A stretch of DNA of 42,896 bases, taken from Clostridiales bacterium. Lineage in GTDB: Bacteria > Bacillota > Clostridia > Christensenellales > Borkfalkiaceae. The notes under the pieces are model-generated. The model saw only the letters and a program-made list of their open reading frames with translations, ran no database searches and was not told the origin of the DNA. Positions 15,878 to 24,559 of this stretch are shown here, one piece after another. Each line of letters begins with the position of its first letter. The first letter of the stretch is position 1. Location: contig SVIN01000015.1 of NCBI GenBank assembly GCA_015069495.1, positions 1-42,896 on the forward strand. Reading direction: 5' to 3'. The translations under genes were made by a program, and so were the position numbers.

Positions 15878-15908
15878 CATTGACTTTGTCAATGAAAGGT
15901 GGTACAAT
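15878..15908 (+). promoter_or_regulatory. Promoter with a dyad over the -35, upstream of the YfhO-like gene
   Basis: TTGACT (15880-15885), 17-bp spacer, TACAAT (15903-15908). The -35 lies in a perfect inverted repeat CATTGAC-ttt-GTCAATG (15878-15894), which could be an operator. The -10 ends only six bases before the gene's ATG. Confidence 0.7.
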
Positions 15909-15914
15909 GGGGAT

Positions 15915-18677
15915 ATGGAAAATATGGAAGAATTACAAGAAAGTAAATTGGAAAGTCTAAAGCAAAAAGCGAACGCGTTTTTCGAACGGAATTTTGCGTT
16001 GATTTTCGCGCCCCTTTTGGTGGCTTGTTTGTATATTGTCGGCTTGGTGGCGTATAGCGTGGAACCGTTTGGGGATAAGTACACGGCGGCAAGTTATGAC
16101 TTGTCCGCGCAAATTTGTCCGTTCATCGAACATCTTTTTGACGTGTTGCAAGGGAAATCTTCGCTGACCTATTCCTACGCCATCGTCGGCGGAGCGGACG
16201 TTACGGGAACGTTTTTATATTTCTTTGTCAGTCCGTTCAGTTTTCTGTTTTTGGTGTTTGGCGATGGGAAAGTTGCGCATGCAAGCAGTATCGTCATGAT
16301 TTTTAAATTGGCGTCGATTGCTTTTGCAGGGACGTGGTTTGCGCAAAAACAATTTAAGCATATTCCCGAATATATCTGTATAGCGATTGGTGCGGTATAT
16401 GCCTATTGCGGGTATATGTTTGTGGCAAATACCTATATCAACTGGATGGATTTTCTCATCTATATGCCTTTCTGCGCGGCGGCGTTTGTGCATTTTGTCA
16501 AGACGGGAAAATTCCTTTGGTTCTCGATTATGGTTGCGTGTTGCATTTATACCTGCTTTTCCATTGCGTGTTTCTCGCTGTTTATCGTCTTCCCTGCATT
16601 GATTGCGTATGCGTTGATTTGCGTGGAGAAAGAGGATAGAAAACTTTTCATTACCCGTTTTTGCTTGTCGCTTGCGGTGGCGTTGTTTATTTCCTTACCG
16701 ATTTTGTTGCCTGCGCTTGGCGCGTTTATGCGAAGCGCGCGCGGGGGGAGTTTGTTTGAAAACGTTTGGTATGGCTTTAGCGTGTCTTCGGAAGGTTCGA
16801 TTGGGGATTTTAATTCTTCTACTTTTATTGAAAAATACAGCGAATCGTTATACAGAAAATGGTCGTACATTGTTGCGGATTCGGTATTCTTGGCATTGAC
16901 GGTGTTCTGGTTTATCCGTACGGGGTTAAAGGATAAGTTCGCCCGCTTTATGTTGGTGGCGGCGGTTTTGACCTTGTTGCCCTTGGTGGTGGACGAATCG
17001 ATGAATCTTCTTAATATGGGTTCATACATGTCTTATGCCTTGCGCTTTGGGTTCTTAAACGCGTTGTATTTCCTTGGCGGGGCGTGTTTGGCAATCGATG
17101 GTTGGTGCTATGACAAAGGATGCGCGTACGATGGCAAACCGTTGTATACGGATTTCCTGCAGTTGCCTGTTATATCTTCGGTAGAAGACGAGGAAGAGGC
17201 GGAAACGGAATTCTTGCCCATCGCTTCCACCATAAACCAAAAGAAGAAAAAGGTTTCCTATATTTGCATGGGTGTGTTGGTTGCCCTTGCGTTGGCCGCT
17301 ATGGCGATTATCTGTTTTGTGGCGTACAAGGGCTGTGAAAAGCTGTTCTGGAGTTGGTTTATCAAGGATGAGGAACTCTTGAAAGAGTTGGACGGCTTTT
17401 CTGCGCGTTTGGCGCATTCGCTGGGCGGTATCGAGGTAATCGTTATACCGTTCACCTTCGTGGCGATATTGGTTATTGTCGGCTGTGTATTGGTTGCGTG
17501 CCGCAAAATCAGTCCCCGATTCTTGTCGTATATTTTGATTGGCGTCGTTGCAACGCAGTTGGTATTTTACAACAGCCACCTCATCGCGGGCAACGCTTCT
17601 ACGCAACACGTCAATATCGGGCATTATCAAGATATCTGCGCGGTATTGAACGAGCAGGACGATTCCTATTTCCGTGTGAAAGATCATGATGATAAACTGA
17701 CGGCGTGCGTACCTTTTACGGGGAATTCGAACTCGTTCAGCGTATTCTCGTCCGTGATTGACAAGGATAATTACGGCACTTATCAAATTTTCGGGTATCT
17801 CGGAAACGGTAAAAACAGTTTCAAGAGCGGACATAACAAAAATAAATACAACCGCAGTGATGAGTTCGGGGATGCGTTTTTAGGGTATAAATACTTTATC
17901 AAGTACGTCAATCCCAACAACAAAGAGGATACGGTTGAGGAACAGTTGGCCTCCTTCGAACGGAGTAAAACCTACGTGAAACCCGTGATGGAAGTGGATA
18001 AAGACGGTAAAGAAGTCCACTTGCACAGAGGAAATTTCTACGTGTATGAAAATACCATCGTTTTCCCGCTTGGGTTCCGTGTACAAGGGGGCGAGGGGTA
18101 TGCATTCGAAGTGGATAATATCTCCAACAGCAGTAACCGCCGTATCAATCAAGCGGCGCTTTACAAGTATCTGCGCGGTGAAAATTTGAAAGCGTTTACA
18201 AACAGCGATTACGTGACCCCGAAATCTGCGACCGAGCTTAGCCAATATCTTTGGGATAAGGCTGCGGACGTGGAAGTAGGCGCGGGGCAGTTGAAGGCGA
18301 AGGTTACCGCAAAAGCGGGGGAAAACCTGATGCTTAGCTTTGTGGCGTCGAAAGGTTATACCGTCACCGTAAACGGGAAAGCGGTTGAACCCGTGGAAAA
18401 TGATTTGAAACTTTTGTTGATTCCCTTAGAAGAAGGGGAAAACGAAGTGGTTTGCACCTATTCTTCTCCGTACGTGAAATACGCGGCGGTTGGGTTTGGC
18501 GGCGGTGTGATTGCGTTGCTGTTGGTATGGTTGATTTTGAAGAAAACTAAGCTTGTTTACACTTTATCGGGCGTTATTTCGTGGGCAGGGATTTTGCTTG
18601 CTGTTGGCGTAGTCGCGTTCTTTATGCTGTACCCTACCTGTGTGTTTGCGGTGAAGTTGGTCACTTGGCTGGTATAG
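15915..18677 (+). CDS. YfhO-family multi-pass membrane protein
   Basis: The 920-residue product has a short charged N terminus, about twelve or more membrane segments over the first 570 residues and near the C terminus, and a large extracytoplasmic region of about 280 residues between. The N-terminal GDKYTAASYDLSAQICPF and the NTYINWMDFLIYMPF stretch fit YfhO proteins, membrane proteins of the GT-C glycosyltransferase type; in Bacillus, YfhO is linked to glycosylation of lipoteichoic acid. Donor and acceptor cannot be inferred here. AAAGGTGG at 15896-15903 could serve as ribosome site 11-12 bases upstream, but it overlaps the proposed -10. Confidence 0.85.
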   Translation: MENMEELQESKLESLKQKANAFFERNFALIFAPLLVACLYIVGLVAYSVEPFGDKYTAASYDLSAQICPFIEHLFDVLQGKSSLTYSYAIVGGADVTGTFLYFFVSPFSFLFLVFGDGKVAHASSIVMIFKLASIAFAGTWFAQKQFKHIPEYICIAIGAVYAYCGYMFVANTYINWMDFLIYMPFCAAAFVHFVKTGKFLWFSIMVACCIYTCFSIACFSLFIVFPALIAYALICVEKEDRKLFITRFCLSLAVALFISLPILLPALGAFMRSARGGSLFENVWYGFSVSSEGSIGDFNSSTFIEKYSESLYRKWSYIVADSVFLALTVFWFIRTGLKDKFARFMLVAAVLTLLPLVVDESMNLLNMGSYMSYALRFGFLNALYFLGGACLAIDGWCYDKGCAYDGKPLYTDFLQLPVISSVEDEEEAETEFLPIASTINQKKKKVSYICMGVLVALALAAMAIICFVAYKGCEKLFWSWFIKDEELLKELDGFSARLAHSLGGIEVIVIPFTFVAILVIVGCVLVACRKISPRFLSYILIGVVATQLVFYNSHLIAGNASTQHVNIGHYQDICAVLNEQDDSYFRVKDHDDKLTACVPFTGNSNSFSVFSSVIDKDNYGTYQIFGYLGNGKNSFKSGHNKNKYNRSDEFGDAFLGYKYFIKYVNPNNKEDTVEEQLASFERSKTYVKPVMEVDKDGKEVHLHRGNFYVYENTIVFPLGFRVQGGEGYAFEVDNISNSSNRRINQAALYKYLRGENLKAFTNSDYVTPKSATELSQYLWDKAADVEVGAGQLKAKVTAKAGENLMLSFVASKGYTVTVNGKAVEPVENDLKLLLIPLEEGENEVVCTYSSPYVKYAAVGFGGGVIALLLVWLILKKTKLVYTLSGVISWAGILLAVGVVAFFMLYPTCVFAVKLVTWLV

Positions 18678-18740
18678 GGCGGGGCAGATTTTACAGTTGA
18701 TAAAGATTTTGATTTTGTAACAAGTAAAAAGGAGATAGAT

Positions 18741-19514
18741 ATGAAAGACTTTTTTATTTACTTTTTTGGCGTTGGTACGGAGGTAGAATTTTCAGCTTTT
18801 ACTTTACCTCATTTCGCACCGATTATTCTCATGGGATTGGCGATTTACTTGATTTATCGTTTTCGCGAGCAGTTGCGCAGTAATGATAAATTGGACGTAG
18901 GTTTGCGTTATACCATGGCGTTTGTGATGATTGTTGCCGAAATGTCCTATTTTTGGAGATTGGTAGGAAATCCCTCTCTGAATCCAAACCCCGTCGACCA
19001 TTTGCCGATTACCGTATGCGGGTGGAGTGTTATCTTCTGCAGTTATATGATTATCGGGAAATCGCAGACATTGTTTGATATTGCGTATTTTTGGCTGTTT
19101 TCGGGTACGTTGTTTGCGTTGATTACGCCTACCGTAATTACTTATACAGGGGTTACAAGATATAGATATTACCAATTCTGGTTGGAACATACGATGGGAT
19201 ATATTGCCATTTTCTATATGATTTTTGTGCATAAGTTCCGCCCGACGGTAAAATCTATAATAAAATCCTATATCGCGCTTTTTGTCCTTGCGGTAATTGC
19301 TTACGCAGCCAATGAGATGATTGGCAACGGGGCAAATTATTTGTTTATGGCGCGTCCCGAAGATACCAAGTCCATTTTGGATATTTTACCTGCAAACTTC
19401 GCTGTGAGATTGTTGGTGATGGCAAGCGTTATTACGGTGCTGTTTGTGGGGGCTTATTTGCCTTGGTTTTTCAAAGACAGAAAAGAGAAAGCTAAAGTTG
19501 AAAATGTAAGTTAA
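18741..19514 (+). CDS. YwaF / TIGR02206-like membrane protein
   Basis: The 257-residue product has about seven hydrophobic segments, with the family-like HFAPIILMGLAIYLIYRF near the N terminus, the DHLPITVCGWSV segment, and a basic C-terminal tail. Proteins of this group are found across Firmicutes and Mollicutes; the biochemical role is not established to my knowledge. AAAAAGGAG precedes the ATG. The gene follows the YfhO-like gene by 63 bases with no terminator between, so they are probably cotranscribed. It ends at a strong terminator. Confidence 0.8.
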   Translation: MKDFFIYFFGVGTEVEFSAFTLPHFAPIILMGLAIYLIYRFREQLRSNDKLDVGLRYTMAFVMIVAEMSYFWRLVGNPSLNPNPVDHLPITVCGWSVIFCSYMIIGKSQTLFDIAYFWLFSGTLFALITPTVITYTGVTRYRYYQFWLEHTMGYIAIFYMIFVHKFRPTVKSIIKSYIALFVLAVIAYAANEMIGNGANYLFMARPEDTKSILDILPANFAVRLLVMASVITVLFVGAYLPWFFKDRKEKAKVENVS

Positions 19515-19522
19515 TATATAGT

Positions 19523-19563
19523 TCCCCGCGGTGTATGGAAGACGTACCGCGGGGGATTTTTTT
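19523..19563 (+). terminator. Rho-independent terminator after the YwaF-like gene
   Basis: TCCCCGCGGT pairs with ACCGCGGGGGA (one offset G), followed by TTTTTTT. Confidence 0.92.
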
Positions 19564-19631
19564 GATTGGCGCTTTAGCTTGACGAATCCCCCAGTTCTAC
19601 TGTGGGTAGGTAAAAATGCTTTCGTATAATG

Positions 19632-19658
19632 TCACTCTGGAGCGTAGCGATAGAGTCT
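19632..19658 (-). repeat. G element, copy 2 (reverse)
   Basis: This is the reverse complement of the motif at 561-588 and 30372-30399, with ACTCT/AGAGT arms. Unlike those it is not beside a CGATAT array. Confidence 0.7.
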
Positions 19659-19862
19659 AAAAAAGCAATTTTAATATTTCGCTATACTTCATTTAATTTG
19701 ACTTTTGATATTGTTTATGTTATGGGCGTTTCCTGGGTGGGGCGGACTTATCCTTATATCTGCTTTTGGGACAGGGGTTAAATGAAGTGTTGGATGAAGT
19801 TTGAGGCAGGGAGTAAGCGAAGTGTTGAATAGGGTATGGGTTATAATCTAAATGAAACGTTA

Positions 19863-19900
19863 AAACACTTGAACAGTTGAACAACTATTCAAGTGTTTTT
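19863..19900 (+). terminator. Terminator-like hairpin with conserved downstream tag, copy 1
   Basis: AAAACACTTGAA (19863-19874) pairs with TTCAAGTGTTTT (19889-19900). It is followed by T then GATGTAAAGCCTATGAGGG. The same tag follows the hairpin at 20415. No gene ends nearby on the plus strand. Confidence 0.6.
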
Positions 19901-20186
19901 GATGTAAAGCCTATGAGGGAATCTGTAAGGGGGTGGGAAGAGAGGGCGTTGGTGTGCATGCAGAAATATGTGCTTTGCTTAGGGGATAGAGGTTGTATAG
20001 TAAAGATATGCTGTAATATTTTTTCCACTGATGATAGGTGAACCGTTAAAATAACATGCGGGGGAGTAGGAGCGGGAAAAGATAGGGTGTTTGTGTTGCT
20101 TCGTTCATGCGCGGTAATACATTATGCAGATAAGGTGTAGCGAGTGTGTTTCCTTATGCCTATATCAGCTAATGTATACGATAGCA

Positions 20187-20402
20187 AATAATAGACAGAA
20201 TAATAGACAGAATAATTGACAAAATAATTGACAGAATAATTGACAAAATAATTGACAAAATAATTGACAAAATAATTGACAAAATAATTGACAAAATAAT
20301 TGATAAAATAATTGATAAAATAATTGATAAAATAATTGATAAAATAATTGATAAAATAATTGATAAAATAATTGATAAAATAATTGATAAAATAATTGAT
20401 AA
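20187..20402. repeat. 18-unit 12-bp tandem repeat in two blocks
   Basis: Nine units of AATAATTGACAA type (20187-20294, the first two with AGAC and some ending AG) are followed without a break by nine units of AATAATTGATAA (20295-20402). The C/T difference is the only consistent change, and the switch is sharp. A long hairpin begins 13 bases after the array. Confidence 0.95.
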
Positions 20403-20414
20403 AAAATATGAGGG

Positions 20415-20456
20415 AACACTTGAACACTTGAATAATTATTCAAGTGTTCAAGTGTT
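20415..20456. terminator. Perfect 21-bp-arm hairpin with downstream tag, copy 2
   Basis: Positions 20415-20435 and 20436-20456 are exact reverse complements. The arm itself contains ACACTTGA twice. TTTT follows on the plus strand, then GTGTAAAGCCTATGAGG, matching the tag after the 19863 hairpin. It resembles a terminator but lies far from any plus-strand gene end. Confidence 0.7.
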
Positions 20457-20498
20457 TTTTGTGTAAAGCCTATGAGGAGTGAGGGCGGAAGAAAAAGA

Positions 20499-20690
20499 AA
20501 GTAAGAAATAGAAAGTAGGAAGTAAAAAGTAAGGCGTAAGGTGTAAGAGGTGAGATGTAAGATATAAAATGTAAAGTGTAAGAAGTAAGGAGTAAGGCGT
20601 AAGAGGTGAGATGTAAGATATAAAATGTAAAGTGTAAGAAGTAAGGAGTAAGGTGTAAGAAGTAAAAGGCAAGAATTTAAAAGTAAGCAA
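20499..20690. repeat. GTAAG-type low-complexity block with 56-bp duplication
   Basis: Short 7-9 bp variants of AGTAAGG fill the block. Within it 20543-20597 and 20599-20653 are identical over about 55 bases (period 56). No coding signal. Confidence 0.85.
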
Positions 20691-20736
20691 ATTGTTTATG
20701 TGTGTAAATGTGTTATCTATCTAAAGCTATGTAAAG

Positions 20737-20769
20737 ACTCCGCGGCGCATCGAAGATGCGCCGCGGAGT
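20737..20769 (-). terminator. Hairpin at the end of the pilus operon
   Basis: ACTCCGCGGCGCATC and GATGCGCCGCGGAGT are perfect 15-bp arms with a three-base loop, just beyond the minus-strand pilB stop. On the minus strand the tail is CTTTACATAGCTTT, a broken U-run. Confidence 0.75.
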
Positions 20770-20775
20770 TGCTAT

Positions 20776-22461
20776 TTATTCCATATTAAGCGTCAACAAT
20801 TCTTGTATGCTGGTGATGCCTTTGAATACGAGGCTCTTGCAGGAATTCCACAAGGTCACCATGCCGTTTTCTTTGGCAATATCACGCAAGCGTTCGAGGT
20901 TCTTTTCCGTCACAATGGCGTTGCGCATGTTGTCGTTGATATACATCATTTCATGTACCGCAATTCGGCCTTTATAGCCCGTTCCGTTGCAATACTGACA
21001 GCCCTGCGGACGGAAGATATTGATGGGTTCGTCGAGGTCTAACAATTCCAATTCCTTTTGTGTAGGCTTAGAACGTTTTTTACAAACGGGACAAAGGCGT
21101 TTGACCAAACGCTGTGCAATTACACCCACCAAGGAGTCGGCTACCAAGTAATCTTCCACGCCCATGTCCTGCAAACGAGTGATACTGCCAGGGGCGTCGT
21201 TGGTGTGCAAGGTACTGAATACGAGGTGCCCTGTGATCGCGGCGCGGACGGCAATTTCCGCTGTTTCTTCGTCACGCATTTCCCCGACCATGATAATGTC
21301 AGGGTCTTGACGGAGAATGGAACGAAGTGCGACCGCAAAGGTCATGTTCGCCTTGACGTTTACCTGTGTTTGGTTGATGCCCGCCATGATGTATTCGACG
21401 GGGTCTTCTACCGTGACGATATTGACTTCGGGTTTGTTGATTTCCTTTAAGAAAGCGTACAAGGTGGTGGACTTACCGCAACCCGTAGGCCCCGTCAACA
21501 GAATGATACCGTGGGGGCGGGTGAGCATTTTATCCAGCACTTCGTTTTCTGCTTCGGTAAAGCCGAGGTCCTCGCGGGTAAAGCGGAAGGATGAACGGTC
21601 AAGTACACGGATAACGAACTTTTCTCCGAACATAGTAGGCAGGGAAGAAATACGGAAGTCGTATTCTTTACCGCCAATCACCAAGTTAATACGCCCGTCC
21701 TGCGGGATACGGCGTTCGGCAATATCCATGCCCGCCATAATCTTGATACGCGCGCAAATCGCCGAATAGGACGCGGTAGGGAACTCGGCACGTTCTTGCA
21801 AGTCACCGTCAATACGGTAACGCACTTTGACCGTCTTTTCAAAGGGTTCGATGTGAATATCGCTCGCGCGGTAGGGAATGGCTTCTTTAATGATGGAATC
21901 GACCAAACGAACGGACGGATTGTTGACGGCATCGCCTTCCAAGGCTTCCGTTTCCTTTTCCGCTTCTTTGGCGAACAACGCCGCGTCGCCCTCGTCATTC
22001 AAATCATCCAACGCCGCGGTGGTCGAAATGACGGCGGCGATTGAATCGATATACCGTTCAATTTGCAAAGGGGGAACCAATACGTAATCGACGGGGCAAA
22101 TCAATTGAGAAGCAATCGACGACAAAGCGGTACAATCGAGCGGGCTGCCCGTTGCAACCAACAGCGTGCCGTCTAACTTGCGCCACACGGGGATGATTTT
22201 ATGGCGTTTCATGAACTCAAACGAGAAGAGGTCGAATAAGGATTTGTCGATGTCCAACATGTCGATTTCGACGTAGGGCATGCAGTAGAAATCCCCCAAC
22301 ACCGCCAATTCTTTGGTGTCGGTAACAAGCTCTTTCGCGAGCATATAATCACGGACGGATACGTGCAAACGCGCGCAATCTTCCAAAATTTTGTCTTGTT
22401 GCTTTTTCTTGATAACTTTTTTATAAGTATAAAATTGTAGTAACTCTCTGTTAATATTCAT
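20776..22461 (-). CDS. pilB: Type IV pilus extension ATPase PilB/GspE
   Basis: The 561-residue product has an N-terminal GspE-like domain (~1-150), then the hexameric ATPase with ASDIHIEP, Walker A GPTGCGKSTT near residue 322, DPDIIMVGEMRDEETAE (Asp and Walker B boxes) and TGHLVFSTLHTND. A zinc-binding pair CPVCKK and CQYCNGTGYKGR near residue 455-485 is typical of PilB/GspE. It powers pilin addition from the cytoplasmic face. It is last in the minus-strand pilus operon, 27 bases after pilC. No PilT retraction ATPase is visible in this locus. Confidence 0.95.
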   Translation of the reverse strand: MNINRELLQFYTYKKVIKKKQQDKILEDCARLHVSVRDYMLAKELVTDTKELAVLGDFYCMPYVEIDMLDIDKSLFDLFSFEFMKRHKIIPVWRKLDGTLLVATGSPLDCTALSSIASQLICPVDYVLVPPLQIERYIDSIAAVISTTAALDDLNDEGDAALFAKEAEKETEALEGDAVNNPSVRLVDSIIKEAIPYRASDIHIEPFEKTVKVRYRIDGDLQERAEFPTASYSAICARIKIMAGMDIAERRIPQDGRINLVIGGKEYDFRISSLPTMFGEKFVIRVLDRSSFRFTREDLGFTEAENEVLDKMLTRPHGIILLTGPTGCGKSTTLYAFLKEINKPEVNIVTVEDPVEYIMAGINQTQVNVKANMTFAVALRSILRQDPDIIMVGEMRDEETAEIAVRAAITGHLVFSTLHTNDAPGSITRLQDMGVEDYLVADSLVGVIAQRLVKRLCPVCKKRSKPTQKELELLDLDEPINIFRPQGCQYCNGTGYKGRIAVHEMMYINDNMRNAIVTEKNLERLRDIAKENGMVTLWNSCKSLVFKGITSIQELLTLNME

Positions 22462-22488
22462 AGGAAAGTCCTTTTTCGCGAGGTTTTA

Positions 22489-23697
22489 TTACAGTTGGTT
22501 CATGATGGACAGCATCGGCGAATATACCGCAAGGAACAACGAACCGATGGTTACGCCCATAATCAACAACATGACAGGCTGAATTTTTGCAGTTAAAGCG
22601 TTGAGGGAAGTTTCTACTCGTTCGTCAAAGTACTTATACGTACGGGTCATGACTTCGCCAAGCGCCGCTGTTTTTTCACCAACGGATACCATCTGAATGA
22701 GGATATCGGGGAAGAAGTTGAGATTCTGCAACGCTTTGGTTAAGGATACGCCGTGTTTGACTTCATCTTTTACTGTTTTAAATCGCTTTTGCAGGCATTG
22801 GTTGCCGATGATAATCTCTAAAGTATCCAATGCTTCTGAAAGGGGCATACCGCTGGAAAGCAGGATGCTGAACGCACGCGCGTATCGGGCGGTAATTAAC
22901 TCTACCTGCACTCTGCCGATAAAGGGTGCGTAAAGCTTGAACGCGTCCGCGACGTATTGCCCTTTTTTCGTTTGCAGCAGTAAAATGAGTACACCCACAA
23001 CAAAGATAACGCCCACCAATAAAAACCGCCAATTTGCTGTTAAGAAATCGGAAATGTCGTATACGGTTTTGGTGAATCCTTCAATGGTAACGTCCAATTT
23101 ACTCATGGTATCTTTAAAGGTTGGAACAACGAAGGTCAACATCAAGATAACGATACCGATGGTCATGGCAAGAAGCATCAGAGGGTAAGACAGCGCACTT
23201 TTCGCTTTTCGTCTGATTTTTTCATCCGATTCATAGTAATCGGCAAGGGATTCGAAGACTTCATTCAATCGTCCGCTGGCTTCACCTACGTGCACCATGC
23301 TGCGGAAGAAGTGGGGGAAGACCTTTGCGTGCTTATCTACGGCGGCGGATAGCATAGAACCGCTCTTTACGTCGTCGTAAATGACCTGTAAAATGGATTT
23401 AAAGTAGTGCGAATAATTTTGTTTTTTCAGGTTATTCAAACATTCCAGGACGGTGATACCAGCGGTAATCATGATGGCGAACTGACGGCAGAAGGTCGTC
23501 AATTCTTTTAGCTGTACTTTACCCGTACCCGTTGTAAAAAAGGCGGACGGAGTCCCTCCCTTGTCAACCGAGGAAGAAACGAGGAAAAGGTTCTTTTTGG
23601 CGAGGGACGCCGCAAGTTGCTTTTCATTGTCGGCAATAAATTTGCCTTTCACCTTTTGTTTTTGCGCGTTGACCGCGACGTATTTATAAACCGGCAA
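22489..23697 (-). CDS. pilC: Type IV pilus inner-membrane platform protein PilC/GspF
   Basis: The 402-residue product has the duplicated GspF domain, with ELTTFCRQFAIMITAGITVL at the first and ELITARYARAFSILLSSGMP at the second, and hydrophobic helices near residues 170-190, 220-240 and at the C terminus. The start is read as TTG at 23697, giving (M)PVYKYVAVNAQKQKVKG, because a perfect GGAGG (23710-23706) lies eight bases upstream and the residues before it have no family resemblance. It anchors the PilB motor to the membrane assembly complex. The coding region starts 17 bases after the peptidase stop. Confidence 0.93.
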   Translation of the reverse strand: MPVYKYVAVNAQKQKVKGKFIADNEKQLAASLAKKNLFLVSSSVDKGGTPSAFFTTGTGKVQLKELTTFCRQFAIMITAGITVLECLNNLKKQNYSHYFKSILQVIYDDVKSGSMLSAAVDKHAKVFPHFFRSMVHVGEASGRLNEVFESLADYYESDEKIRRKAKSALSYPLMLLAMTIGIVILMLTFVVPTFKDTMSKLDVTIEGFTKTVYDISDFLTANWRFLLVGVIFVVGVLILLLQTKKGQYVADAFKLYAPFIGRVQVELITARYARAFSILLSSGMPLSEALDTLEIIIGNQCLQKRFKTVKDEVKHGVSLTKALQNLNFFPDILIQMVSVGEKTAALGEVMTRTYKYFDERVETSLNALTAKIQPVMLLIMGVTIGSLFLAVYSPMLSIMNQL

Positions 23698-23714
23698 TTG
23701 TATTGCCTCCTTAC

Positions 23715-24551
23715 TTAAATTCCAAATAAAGAAATGTACCAAGTGATAATTTGCGCGCCAAACATCATGGCGATCCAAAACCCGCTACACAAGAAAGGCG
23801 CAAAAGGATATTCACCTGGTAAAGATTCCCCCTCTGCGGGGTCAGCCGTTTCGATTGCGGGCTCTTGCCCGTCCGCGTTTTTACGGTTCAAAATCAAGAG
23901 GATAACGCTTGCAGAAAGGGATGCGATGACCACAGCCAAGAGCAAACGTTCCCAACCAAGTAACAACCCGACTGCGCCCGACAGCTTGATATCGCCTCCG
24001 CCAAGGGCGTCCTTTTTAAATCCGTAATAGAACAACGCATGCACACCGTAAAATACAGCAAAGCCCGCTACACCGCCGATGACGTGGGACAGCCAATTGT
24101 AATAGGGGTCGAAAAAGACCGCAAAGCCACCCAAAATCAACAACATGATAACGAATCGGTCAAAGACCAACATATGGTCTAAATCGATGAAAAATACGCA
24201 AATAAGCAGGCTGGACGCAAGCGCGGTAATCACGGTGAAAGGGATACTGGTATCCCAAAACAGCCAAACCGAGCCAAGCCACGCCAACATATTGAAAAGT
24301 TCAACCGCAGGATAGCGGAAAGAGATAGGCTGTTTGCAATTATGGCATTTCCCACCCAAAAACAGGTAGGAAAGGACGGGGATATTGTCCGACCATTTCA
24401 GCTTATATTTGCAGTTGGGACAGTGAGAATCGGGCTTCGCCAAACTCATACCAAGCGGTACGCGGTAAATAACAACGTTGAGAAAAGTGCCTACGCATAC
24501 CCCCAACAGCCCTGCCAAAATAAAGGCAACGATTTTGTAATATTCGTCCAT
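23715..24551 (-). CDS. pilD: Prepilin peptidase / N-methyltransferase
   Basis: The 278-residue membrane protein has FLNVVIYRVP near the N terminus, two CxxC pairs (CPNC and CHNC) in the cytoplasmic N-terminal domain, and the two catalytic aspartate regions: the FIDLDHM segment and GGGDIKL. It cleaves the short leader of the pilins encoded upstream in this locus after the glycine and usually methylates the new N terminus. AAGAGGA lies before the start. A polar insertion of about 25 residues (NADGQEPAIETADPAEG) sits before the last membrane helices. Confidence 0.94.
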   Translation of the reverse strand: MDEYYKIVAFILAGLLGVCVGTFLNVVIYRVPLGMSLAKPDSHCPNCKYKLKWSDNIPVLSYLFLGGKCHNCKQPISFRYPAVELFNMLAWLGSVWLFWDTSIPFTVITALASSLLICVFFIDLDHMLVFDRFVIMLLILGGFAVFFDPYYNWLSHVIGGVAGFAVFYGVHALFYYGFKKDALGGGDIKLSGAVGLLLGWERLLLAVVIASLSASVILLILNRKNADGQEPAIETADPAEGESLPGEYPFAPFLCSGFWIAMMFGAQIITWYISLFGI

Positions 24552-24559
24552 AAATCCTC

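Larger units (their letters stand above)
19564..20736. other. Gene-free repeat-rich intergenic region
   Basis: No credible coding region was found. It holds a reversed G element (19632-19658), two related long hairpins (19863-19900 and 20415-20456), an 18-unit 12-bp array (20187-20402), and a GTAAG-type low-complexity block with a 56-bp duplication. About 19660-19860 and 19905-20180 show nothing recognisable. The minus-strand frame that reads FINY repeats is an artefact of the 12-bp array, whose period is divisible by three. Confidence 0.8.

Noticed and set aside
20187-20402. 12-bp array as a stack of promoters (each unit contains TTGACA or TTGATA)
   Set aside because: No AT box falls 16-18 bp from any TTGACA within the repeat register.
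20122-20427. Minus-strand ORF with FINY/VNYF repeats
   Set aside because: Open only because the 12-bp array period is divisible by three; no ribosome site and no start context.
23698-23778. N-terminal extension of PilC to the upstream ATG
   Set aside because: It overlaps the peptidase gene, lacks a ribosome site and has no family resemblance; TTG at 23697 has a perfect GGAGG.
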